Origin: Reticulitermes lucifugus
Taxonomy: Eukaryota; Arthropoda; Insecta; Blattodea; Rhinotermitidae
Length of the DNA: 64,000 nt
Direction of reading: 5' to 3'
NCBI GenBank assembly: GCA_026260175.1
Contig: JAKCWW010000914.1
Location: forward strand, 1-64,000
Under the pieces are notes generated by a model. That model did no database searches. It was given only the letters and a program-made list of their open reading frames with translations, and was not told where the DNA came from. Shown here one piece after another: positions 50,582 through 59,240 of the stretch. Position numbers and translations under genes: made by a program. Position 1 is the first letter of the stretch. Every line of letters begins with the position of its first letter.

Positions 50582-51511
50582 TTATCTGCGTGGTACAGTA
50601 TTAATGTCACTTACTGGAATCATGTCCGGATAGGATCTGTGGTTGTACAGATGAACGTCTTGATCTGCATACTGCCTTGCCGTTGGTGCCAGTGGGTCAT
50701 GTAACGTCAGCATCCTTCCGTTCCTCTGCGACAAGTGCATGTTCTCGTCGAAATAGCCAGGTTCCCCGTATCGCAGAGCCTCAAAGTTGGGATGTGTCGG
50801 AGGTTCGTGAATTATTTCTCCGTACGGGGAATCAGAAATTTGTCCCCTAAGGGCTGCTGCTCTTGCAGCGGCCTCTTCAGCCATACGTTGTTCTTGCAAC
50901 TCGCGTGCCTTCTCTTTCCGGATCAGTTCTTTCACCATCTCAAATCTACTCCCTACTTGTGGTGTGACGGGCGGTATGGGGTCAACAACTGGGCTGGTCC
51001 CTCCTGATCTGAAGGATGCCACTTTACGGCGAGGGATGCCAGTAATTGTTCCCCGATGCCCTGTTCCGATAAGACGCGCAGCCACTTCTTCGTAGGGGCG
51101 GTAACGTCCGTGGTGATTATCTCCTGACCTTGATCTCGGCGCCGTGTACACGACTCGGCCATAGATTTTACGACCGGGTCCTCGACCTCGTCCTCCAACG
51201 ACACTTCGTGACCTGGCGTATGGTTCCCATACATTGTATGCAAACGGGTCTCTGTATGTCGGGATTTCGTTAGTTATCTCCGTGGCCCGGGATTGTCGTT
51301 TTGAGAATCGCCACATGGCTCTGAGCTCATCGCAGCTTGGTTCACCTCCCAAACTGCCTTCCCAGGCTCGAGTAGTAACCGTTGTGGGCACAAACTCTGT
51401 TCGTATAGCAGTGCCATCCCCTGCCAGCTTGTAGTCAGCAGCTGCAGCAACAAGTGTGAGTAAAAGGGACACGTAGATTACGCAGCAGACACTCGCTGGT
51501 CCGAGTTTCAT
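50582..51511 (-). CDS. Secreted arginine-rich protein, unidentified, single coding exon
   Basis: This is the only convincing protein-coding gene in the window. The 309-residue product starts with a short charged end and a hydrophobic stretch (residues 8-24) ending in a run of alanines, a classical signal peptide likely cut near residue 25, so the protein should enter the secretory pathway. The mature part has one cysteine (C60) next to the segment DELRAMWRFSKRQSR, a Tyr/Pro/Arg-rich region at 85-140, a Gly-Arg tract at 107-114, dibasic sites KR71-72 and RRK161-163, and a charged helix at about 189-222 that could form a coiled coil. The open frame continues 43 codons upstream, but I chose Met44 of that frame because a splice acceptor lies six bases before it and the extra residues read as intron. 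The stop is TAA. The nearest minus-strand AATAAA downstream is about 1 kb away (49,589). Dibasic sites make a processed precursor possible, but I do not recognise the family. Confidence 0.82.
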   Translation of the reverse strand: MKLGPASVCCVIYVSLLLTLVAAAADYKLAGDGTAIRTEFVPTTVTTRAWEGSLGGEPSCDELRAMWRFSKRQSRATEITNEIPTYRDPFAYNVWEPYARSRSVVGGRGRGPGRKIYGRVVYTAPRSRSGDNHHGRYRPYEEVAARLIGTGHRGTITGIPRRKVASFRSGGTSPVVDPIPPVTPQVGSRFEMVKELIRKEKARELQEQRMAEEAAARAAALRGQISDSPYGEIIHEPPTHPNFEALRYGEPGYFDENMHLSQRNGRMLTLHDPLAPTARQYADQDVHLYNHRSYPDMIPVSDINTVPRR

Positions 51512-51517
51512 GATGAT

Positions 51518-51532
51518 CTGCAACAAAAGCCA
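51518..51532 (-). other. 3' splice acceptor just before the start codon of the 309-residue gene
   Basis: Read on the minus strand, a T-rich stretch (GCTTTTGTTGCAG) ends in AG at 51,519-51,518. The exon then begins with ATCATC and the ATG at 51,511. This gives a 5' untranslated exon structure: the promoter and first exon must lie at higher coordinates, and I could not place them. It is the main reason for preferring the downstream start over the longer open frame. Confidence 0.6.
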
Positions 51533-51639
51533 CAAGAGTTTTTCAGCCTTTACACTGAATGGGAGAATAACATATTTGCATGCCACGAACGAGGATTGCA
51601 GGATGAAACTCATAAAGCTTACTTCGCTATTGCCTTGCA

Positions 51640-52590
51640 TTTATTTTCAATCTCTTGTTTCGGTATTTGGATCATGGGTTAGCGTGCTTAACTCGTGTGC
51701 AGATAAACATATGTCGAACCTTAGTCGAGATAAATTTTGTTTGCAATTGTAAATAGCCTATTTTGTAAATAATAATAATATTATAATACTGTATTATTAT
51801 AAAAATTCAGTGCTTTTGGGCTGTCTGATGGCTACGTAATCTGTTATCATATTTACATAACCAACAGGCAGTCTGTTATTCAAATTTATTCAATTATGTC
51901 GTCGTGTTTTGGACCGCTTTCTAGTGTTCCACTAGGATCTGTTCTGGGGCCTCTTATTTGAAATATATTAGTAAATGAGTCAGGCAACGTCAGTAAGTAT
52001 TATATACATCTGCTTGTTGCTGATGACGTTAAAATGTTTTGTGTCGTTACGTCTCCTAGTGATTGTACAGTGCTCTTTTCTGGTATTGATGTGTGCTACT
52101 AATTTCGTGAAAATGAAAATTGATGCAACTAGAAGTATTCCTTTCTCTAGGAAAACTACAATTTGGGTTTATGATTATAACTTTGCGACACCCGTATACC
52201 CTATACTAACTCTATTAAAAAGACCTAGGAGCTTTTATTGATATCGAACTTTATTTTCATCATCATGCAGAGTACCTGTTATTAATTTATTGCGTCTTGT
52301 AATCGCTTCTGTGTCTTTCTTTGATTGTGTATTGATGTTATATTTTACCTTAGTTCGAGGTAATTAATGTATGCCTTGTTATTTGCAATTGTTACCTGTA
52401 TTGTTGTCAACAAGCAAAACGCTCCCCAGCGGAATATTTCACCTCTCTCTTATAGTCCTTTATTTCCACACTTTCACTTCCATTACAAGTGTGCTGAAGT
52501 ATTAGAGTACGTAAAATAGCCTAACTTACTTGAGAGGATGTGTGATATAACCTTGATTTCAGGCTTCCGCCGCGATGTTGATGAAATCTA
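51640..52590. other. Upstream flank of the 309-residue gene
   Basis: Some of this is intron of the gene, since its start codon follows a splice acceptor. It should contain, here or further right, the 5' exon and promoter, but I cannot pick out a donor or TATA box with confidence. The plus-strand open frame at 51,975-52,241 has no motif. Confidence 0.4.
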
Positions 52591-52716
52591 CGGTCTTCTG
52601 GGGTATTAAGCGGCGTCGTGTAATAATTGTTTGCCGACGTTTCGGGACAACGTATCGGTCCCATCCTCACGGGTCAAGAGTCCTCACACGACGCCGCGTA
52701 ACACCTCAGAAGACCG
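52591..52716. mobile_element. Fold-back MITE with 31-bp terminal inverted repeats
   Basis: The arms 52,591-52,621 (starting CGGTCTTCTGGGGTATTAAG) and 52,686-52,716 (ending ACACCTCAGAAGACCG) are inverted copies at 28 of 31 positions. Between them lie GCCGACGTTTCGGGAC and ATCGGTCCCATCCTCACGGG. Part of this unit recurs at 57,790-57,880, so it is a dispersed family. Confidence 0.7.
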
Positions 52717-52954
52717 CAAGTGTGTGATATAGAAAAAAATATTTTAAATAATTTTTACCTTGGTTTCGAATTTTGTCCCCCTTATATCGGCGGTACAGGT
52801 CTTCGAGATCGTACTCAGAATCTAGGAGACTTTCTTACCGATTTTTTTTTGGAGAAGGACCCCGCAGCAGAAGCTACGGACGCACCGCAGCCTTAAGGCT
52901 TATTGTGCAACCGTGTGATGAAGATGAAGAGAAAGATAATCAGTTTTTCTCATT

Positions 52955-53135
52955 CTTCCAAGTAATGGAGCACCGGTGGAATGGAACTGAAAGGGGAAAC
53001 CCGAAGTACTTGGGGGAAAACCTGTCCCAGTGCCACTTTGTCCACCACAAACCCCACATGGACTAACCCGGGATCGAACCCTGGCCTCTGCGGTGGGAGG
53101 CCGGCGATAAACCGCCTGAGCCATGGCACGGCCTT
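52955..53135 (-). mobile_element. tRNA-derived SINE, second family, best copy
   Basis: On the minus strand GGCCGTGCCATGGCTCAGGC is the head, GGTTCGATCCCGGG the B box, and the body follows with CAGTGCCACTTTGTCC's complement and CAAGTACTTCGGGTTTCCCC. The head and body give the shadow peptide MAQAVYRRPPTAEARVRSRV and SGTGTGFPPSTS, a common spurious peptide in cockroach data as I remember. It is not a gene. Confidence 0.8.
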
Positions 53136-53477
53136 CTTACTGTTAATGTCGAATGTATGCAAAACGTGTTCTACTAGATGCGCATAAGCTACTAATTTTG
53201 TATTTACAGACGTCATGAACATACAGAACAAATGACGTCTCTCAGATTTTATATTAGTTGATGTACTTTATATTTATTCAAATGTCTATTAGGAGTTTTT
53301 TTTAATTTTTATGTTTTGTTTAACTGAACTTTATCGTATTATTCTTGTTTTGACGTGTAATTTGTCTTGTTTCTTTTGTTTGTGTGTATTTTTGTATATA
53401 TGAATTGTTGTAGCTTCTTGCCTATTCATTGCGATTGTGTTTGCTCTTCTTCTGGAGGTAATGAGTAGTGTTAGTTA

Positions 53478-53762
53478 AAGGTGAAGTTCACCCTAGAACA
53501 GGCCATTAAGGCCCAGAGGGGGAGTAGAGGTATAGCTCTACTCATTCTTTATCCTCGGCGCTACATGGGGGTGGGTGGTCAGCGCCACACCCTGGCCGCT
53601 TTACCCCCAGGAACGAGGCCTGGCACCCATTGTACAGGAGGCTGTATGGGCCCCAGGGCCGGTCTGCACGGGTGCGGAAAATCTTGCCCTCACCGGGATT
53701 TGATTCCCGGACCGTCCAGCCCGTAGCGAGTCGCTATACTGACTACACTATCCCGCCCCATA
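53478..53762 (-). mobile_element. SINE, main family, minus orientation
   Basis: Read on the minus strand, the head GGGCGGGATAGTGTAGTCAG and GCGACTCGCTACGGGCTG lead to the B box region CCGGGAATCAAATCCCGG. The body follows with CCGGCCCTGGGGCCCATACA, CCTGGGGGTAAAGCGG, GAGCTATACCTCTACTCCCC and a terminal CTTAATGGCCTGTTC. It faces 54,209-54,505 in inverted orientation. Confidence 0.8.
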
Positions 53763-53798
53763 ATGTTAGGTAGTGTTAATAATAATTAAAGTTTAGGG

Positions 53799-54000
53799 GC
53801 ATTGGCTCCAACCTTGTTAGGGCAAAGGGCCAGACCCATTATTGTGGGTTGGTTCGCGGGCCGCACGTGAAAAAAATTTTAATAAGTCATATACCTAACC
53901 GCCTAAATTACTGTGTGATTTTTATAACCTATACACAATTTACAAATGTAGCCACGGGTCGCATAATAAAACCTGGCGGGCCGCGGGTTGGAGACCCATG
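53799..54000. mobile_element. hAT-like MITE, about 200 bp
   Basis: Ends CATTGGCTCCAACC and GGTTGGAGACCCATG are inverted repeats; GGCCGCACGTG and GCGGGCCGCGGG lie inside them. Flanks GTTTAGGG (53,791-53,798) and TTTTAGGG (54,001-54,008) agree at 7 of 8 positions, an 8-bp duplication as expected for hAT. There is no coding capacity. It sits between two oppositely oriented SINEs. Confidence 0.7.
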
Positions 54001-54208
54001 TTTTAGGGTAACCGAGCTCTGAGACTAGAATCCAACCGAAGACCTGTTCTCGAATATGCAGCTGACTGCCAGTTATATGATTATTGTAGTAAGATACTTT
54101 GATAGTAATGGTAGAATTGCATTCACGTGAAAGCATTTCGAAGGAATGTATATTTGCTCCTTTAGGTCGCTGTGCGATCTTAGCTTTATATGTTATTCGT
54201 ACTAGAAT

Positions 54209-54505
54209 GGGGCCAGGATAGCGTAGTCGATATAGCGACTCGCTACGTGCTTGACGGTTCGAAGTTCGAACCCCGGTGGGGACAATAAATTGTTTCTTCT
54301 CCACTCCCATACAGACAGGCTCTGGGGTCCACCCAGCCTCCTGTACAATAGGTACCGGTGCTTTCTTCCGGGGGTAAAGCGGCCGAAGCGTGGCGTTGAC
54401 CACGCACACCCAATTAGTGCCGAGGTTAAAGAAAGAGTAGCGCTATACCTCTGCTCCCCCCGCGCCTTCATGGCCTGTTACGGGGAGACGTTTACTTTAC
54501 TATTA
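54209..54505 (+). mobile_element. tRNA-derived SINE, main family, best plus copy
   Basis: The head GGGGCCAGGATAGCGTAGTC resembles an A-box half, and GGTTCGAAGTTCGAACCCCG (54,256-54,275) contains the B box, apparently with a small duplication of TTCGAA. The body follows with ACAGGCTCTGGGGTCCACCC, GGTACCGGTGC, CCGGGGGTAAAGCGGCCG, GCGCTATACCTCTGCTCCCC and CTTCATGGCCTGTTACGGGG. This copy defines the family to which 29,500, 29,860, 47,440, 53,478, 56,520 and 62,375 also belong. Open frames of 89-168 codons over it are shadows. Confidence 0.85.
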
Positions 54506-54509
54506 TCAT

Positions 54510-56515
54510 GTCCTAGTCTTGTGATAGGATATTAAATTTGGATACGCCAAACTGGAAAACCAGTTATGTTGATGTTTTCTTTGACGTATATTGGAACAAG
54601 GAAGAATAAAAGGAAAGGAAAGAGATACAGATGTAGCTTGATAGTTATAGCTTCATACAATTCTTAAGTCACATATTATAGCGAGGGAGTCTGTTTCCTT
54701 TAATTCTTTGATACTTGAGTCCGTGAATTGAAAGACGGTATTAAAAGCTAAAGAAGGTGTTTGTCAGTGTGGTTTAAAGGGTAGTATTTTGAACGTATTG
54801 TCATTAGAATAATGACGTCGTATTTAGTGTATAGGCTAAAGACAAGTATAAGTAGACCTGTGAGGAGATGTGTTGTGAATTTACAAAACTGTCGAAAAGA
54901 AAGAATACTGAAAAATATGCATCCCACTTGACAAGTAAACTACATATGTATGTAAAGGAACATTTCATAAAATAATAAATAAATAAAAATCAATTCGATT
55001 CCATTCATAGTGGGTTCTTCTTTACGACGGTATGGGGCATACTGCTTTTGCGGGTGGAGACAATACAGTCAGGTCGGTGACTGAATATACTGCGTATACA
55101 GGGTTGGAGGGCCGAAAAGCGGCGATTCTCCAACTTGGGAATTGGGAAGAGAGATAACAACTCCTCACCTTAAAACAGTAGCACGTTACGAAACGTTACG
55201 TTCAATTGTTAAACCTAAAGGAAACAGATCACTAGCGAAAGACAGAGTTAGATAGGAGGAAAGTATGGGAACGGATCTTGTAGATATAATGTGTGAGAGG
55301 ATGGAGCGGTTTCAGTCGCTTCAGAAGGCAGTCCGTTGGCGTGTCTTGGTGACTACAATAAATCTTCCTTTTCCTTAGTTTTGTACTATTTTTTGATGAC
55401 ATAAAAACTAATAGTAATTTCTAGAAATATTCTGCGCCATGTGATTATTTAAGCCTGCACTAGTGTTTACAAATCAGCAAGAAACATTATTAATAATCTG
55501 AAACACCTATGAGCATGTATTATTCGCTTATTCTAGTGGGTTTCACATGCCTTGCCACAGCGAGGGAAGAGTTATCTTGTAAACGAGCAGCATAAAATAG
55601 CGACAGGCTGATCAACTGTTGCGTGCCTTTCAGATCCACTTTAAAGAAAATAATTTCGTTGCTTCAGAGGTTGTTAAGAGGAAGGCCATGAGCCATGAAC
55701 ATAAATGGAATCTCTTTTGAACTTTATCCTCTAGCACAAGAAGAGAACAAAAACAACGATGTAACAGAGCAGGCAGAATTTGAGAAAATAAGTTTAGACG
55801 CCTTCTCTTTGGCTGCTTGTTCACTTGTACTTCTTGTTGTTGTTCTACTTCCACAAGTTATGCTCCACTTCCTTCTTCGACTCCTTACATATCCGATAGG
55901 ACTCCATGGACAGGAGACGATCCCATCATGAGGCCCCTAACCGCGCTGGACGTAATGAGACAGAAAATCGCGGTCATCAATTTATGCCCTGCTACGTCGA
56001 GCAGTCGAAGGCGGTATACTTATACCACATGCTTACTCTCATTGCCCATTGCTTCTATCTGTAAAACTACGTAGTTGCAATTTTTAACTCATTTAGATAA
56101 AATAAACGATAATGGTTTAGCAAAATACAGAAGAACAAAACATCTTTTTTTAAATTATTTAAGCCATTTCTTGTTTTTATATTCAAGTTAAGTGCAGTGA
56201 GTACTCCATATGATGACTGCGGTTGAAAGACAGAAGCATGGCCAGTGTGATGAGTGGATAAGATAAAAGGGATATTGTGTAGGCTTTGGTTCAATGTTTG
56301 AAGCACGAATTTAATTTGAGTGAGAATATCGTTTTTCGTTTTACACAAATATGACTCCCATCTGTAGGCCTGTCTTGCGATAGTTTGTTTGAAGACTGGA
56401 ATGTCACATTAGAGGAATACAGTGAATTTCAGTAACTGTGGTTTTTAGTCTTGAGAATAACTTTTGGACTGTTATATATAATATAAGGGTAAGTTGTTTC
56501 TATGCACTTCATGAA
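54510..56515. other. Non-coding stretch
   Basis: No gene or element is recognisable. Overlapping open frames at 55,630-56,074 in three frames share one CpG-containing segment but have no motif, and none is favoured by splice signals. Confidence 0.4.
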
Positions 56516-56519
56516 GGTA

Positions 56520-56772
56520 TGTGGGGGAGTGGAAGTATAGCTCCACGCGCTTATTTCCTCGGCACTAGATGGAAGTAAGTGGTCAGATTCACTTCCCTTA
56601 CCTCGGGGAAGGAGCCCCCGTTGCCCATTGAATAGGATGCTGGGTGGGCCCCACAGCCAGTCTGGGCATTCAAGAAGAGAAGTGTTTGCCCCTGTCGGGG
56701 AATCGAACCACCTTTCTTCTGATGCATAGACTGTAGCCTAGTCGTTGTACTGATTACTCTGTCCCGGCTCGC
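56520..56772 (-). mobile_element. SINE, main family, minus orientation
   Basis: On the minus strand GAGCCGGGACAGAGTAATCA is the head, GTGGTTCGATTCCCCGAC the B box, and the body has CTGGCTGTGGGGCCCACCC, CCGAGGTAAGGGAAGTGAA and GGAGCTATACTTCCACTCCC. Confidence 0.75.
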
Positions 56773-57106
56773 TAAATATAAGGGAGGAACAGCGATCGAG
56801 AAGTAACCCTAATCGACACGAACAACCAACTGACAGTCGTATATCTAGACAATTCATTTGGTGAAATGTTTAATCGTACAAGCTGCCTGTAGCGGTATGA
56901 TATTGAAATACTGAAAATAACTTAAATGTTTCTATTATCTACAAAATAGTGCAATGTAAATAGCCTATAAATATATTTAATATTTCGGAAATCTTAACAA
57001 TTAAATACTACCAGGATACAACCTTTAAGCTCTGAAGCAAAAAAAAATGCAGAAGCGAAAGGAAAACACCTCAACATGGCTGTACAATAATGGCAATAAT
57101 TGGCAA

Positions 57107-57165
57107 ACACATATGCTGCGTCATTAGGGAATTGAACCAAGCACCCTGCGACGCAGCATATGTGT
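57107..57165. repeat. Perfect 16-bp inverted repeat around a B-box-like sequence
   Basis: The arms 57,107-57,122 (ACACATATGCTGCGTC) and 57,150-57,165 are exact reverse complements separated by 27 bases. On the minus strand the loop contains GGTTCAATTCCC, a polymerase III B-box match. It may be the head of a tRNA-derived element that folded back, or coincidence. Confidence 0.6.
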
Positions 57166-57282
57166 CTATCGCGGCCAAAAGGTTAATATGAGAGAATATT
57201 CTCACTGTGTTTGATATAACATGGACCTAGTTAGATTAATTAAAATGCCTGTAAATAAGGTTAGTCCAATAAAGTCCGGATA

Positions 57283-57581
57283 GTTCAGCATGACCTGAAG
57301 CAAGGAGATGCTTTATTACCAATGCTTCTCAGTTTTGCTCTAGACGATATGCTATTAAGAAGACACAAGAATATGGGAGGGATTGAATTTGAACGGGACG
57401 CATAAACTTCTGGTCTGTTCTGACGATATTAACATATTGGGAGAAAACGTATATACCATAAAGAAACCACAGACGCTTGATTAGTCTTTAATAAGGAGGT
57501 AGGCCTAGAAGTAAATTCCGAGAAACCTAAGTAGATTGTGTTCATGTGTCATCAACAGAATGAAGGACAAAATGACAACAG
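57283..57581 (+). pseudogene. LINE reverse transcriptase fragment
   Basis: VQHDLKQGDALLPMLLSFAL is the conserved LKQGDALSP-type motif of non-LTR reverse transcriptases, followed by [10 protein letters not shown], a broken catalytic region (the YADD motif falls at a stop-ridden frameshift near 57,410-57,430), and GLEVNSEKPK. Several stops interrupt. It belongs with 57,934-58,120; the intervening 350 bases include a MITE piece and unrelated sequence. Confidence 0.8.
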
Positions 57582-57597
57582 AGAGAGAGAGAGAGAG
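57581..57597. repeat. (GA)n microsatellite
   Basis: About eight GA units at the right edge of the LINE reverse transcriptase fragment. Confidence 0.85.
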
Positions 57598-57787
57598 CTA
57601 ATAAATCCTTCGAAAACGCGGCGAAGGTCAAATGTTTGGAATGACAGTAACAAAATTGTATGCATGAAAAAATTAAGGCAGATGAAGTTCTTGGAATTTT
57701 TCCTATCATTCGGACCAGAATTTTTGGTCTTCCTGTTTGCTATCTGAAAGCAAAAATATTAAAATATACAGAACTATTATTTTGAGA

Positions 57788-57900
57788 TCTGCGCTCTTCT
57801 GGGATATTACGCAGCGTTGAGTGGTAGTTCTGCACCGACCTATCGGTCCCATCTTCAAGGGTCACCCTATCTTCTACATAGCGGCGGAGCCTGAAATCAC
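57788..57900 (+). mobile_element. Half copy of the fold-back MITE family seen at 52,591
   Basis: CGCTCTTCTGGGATATTACG, ACCTATCGGTCCCATCTTCA and GGGTCACCCTATCTTCTAC align in order with 52,591-52,680. The right inverted arm is not preserved. It splits the LINE remnant, so the insertion is younger than the LINE copy. Confidence 0.5.
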
Positions 57901-57933
57901 GCAACTGTTGTTTTGTGTGTTTTTTTGTAAGAG

Positions 57934-58120
57934 TGAAAACTGGTCTGTCACATTCAAGGAAGAACACAGACTCAGGATGTTCGAGAATAGGGTACTGAGG
58001 AAGCTATTTTTGTGGTTAAATGAGAAGAAGTAACAGAGGCTGGAGAAAACTGCACTTTATGATTTTATTCTTCACCAAGGATTACTGTATACTGGATGAT
58101 AAAATCAAGGGGGATGAGGA
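57934..58120 (+). pseudogene. LINE ORF2 tail fragment
   Basis: ENWSVTFKEEHRLRMFENRV, LRKLF, then EKTALYDFILHQGLLYTG-like text follow the CETWTLTLREEHRLRVFEN-type tail of the same LINE family as 57,283-57,581 and 33,441-33,820. Stops at 58,030 and beyond show it is dead. Confidence 0.75.
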
Positions 58121-59037
58121 GGGACAGTGGAGAACGCATGTTCATCCGAACCATCTTCGTCAACTTCATCATTACTTGTGTTGGAGTCCAGGAGACTGCC
58201 TTCGAAATGTTCTCAGTAAAACTTCCAAATACTGATAGCTAACTACAAACAAGTTTCGCAGTGTTATATGAGTTATTTCTTTTCCTACGCGCGGGCAAGT
58301 AGGAACATGAGCTAGTATTACAGCCTGTTCGGTGTCAGCTAAAATAGGATGACATGACAAGCGACTTGCGTAAAAAAAAGCAATTACTGGGCGTTTGGTT
58401 CTCGCACGTCTGCTTCGAGTTGATTGCGTTTTTGTTCGATGTTAGCGACGTAAAACTCATAGAAGAATTACAGTGTTGGGAAAGGCTTTCAATATCCACT
58501 ACAAAATCTTCGTATTTGCGGAAGGAATTTTGGGATGCTAGAACAAATTGAAGTACGGGAGACTGCCCTCATTTACAGTTTGCTTGCACATATATTTTCA
58601 TGTGTTGGGTTGTTATTGAAAAGAAAACTAACCTTCCACAGAGGCACTTTAAACGTAGCTTTCCGTGTAACGTTACTTCAATCATCATTTTACATTTCTT
58701 TTGGAAAATTCAAATTTATTGTTTCCCTTTTTAAATTCATAATCAAATACAGCGAAAATTTGGACAATATAACGGACACACATCTGCCTTTATCGGAAGG
58801 TTTATTTTATTCTATTTATACGTAGTGAAAACCGACGGCAGTTTACATATGATTACAATATTGTGGAATTTTTCTTGTTCATGTAAATTTGTTCCGTACT
58901 GTATTCCTGGAATAGGCTATATCTGAGGAGTAGCACATCTTTCAGAAACGTGGAATAATTGAGCTCGACTGTCAACAAAATGTATGCAGTATACTTCAGT
59001 GGAGTTGTGAGACAAAGTAGAAAAGCGAAGAAAAAAC
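58121..59037. other. Non-coding stretch
   Basis: No element is recognisable. The plus-strand frames at 58,354-58,551 and 58,535-58,825 have no motif. Confidence 0.4.
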
Positions 59038-59070
<33 letters not shown>

Positions 59071-59240
59071 TGAGAGATAAAGAAAGAAGGTAACGAAAGT
59101 AGAGAAGTAAGAAAGTAAGAAACAACACGAAGAAATTGAAGAAAATATAAGAAGAAAGTTGGGAAGAAAGGAAAAATGGGAAGGAATACATGAGATAGAA
59201 TAAAAATGCAGCGTAATAGCAAACGGAAGAAGGAACAGAG
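59038..59240. repeat. (TAA)n followed by a purine-rich tract
   Basis: About ten TAA units are followed by roughly 170 bases made almost wholly of A and G with some T. The 71-112-codon minus-strand frames rich in Leu, Phe, Ser and Tyr are artefacts of this tract. Confidence 0.85.

Noticed and set aside
51512-51640. Upstream 43-codon extension of the 309-residue protein
   Set aside because: It would bury the signal peptide behind unrelated residues and reads straight through a good splice acceptor; treated as intron.
53903-54409. 168-codon minus-strand open frame
   Set aside because: It is the antisense of the SINE at 54,209 fused to the right end of a hAT MITE; no protein signal.
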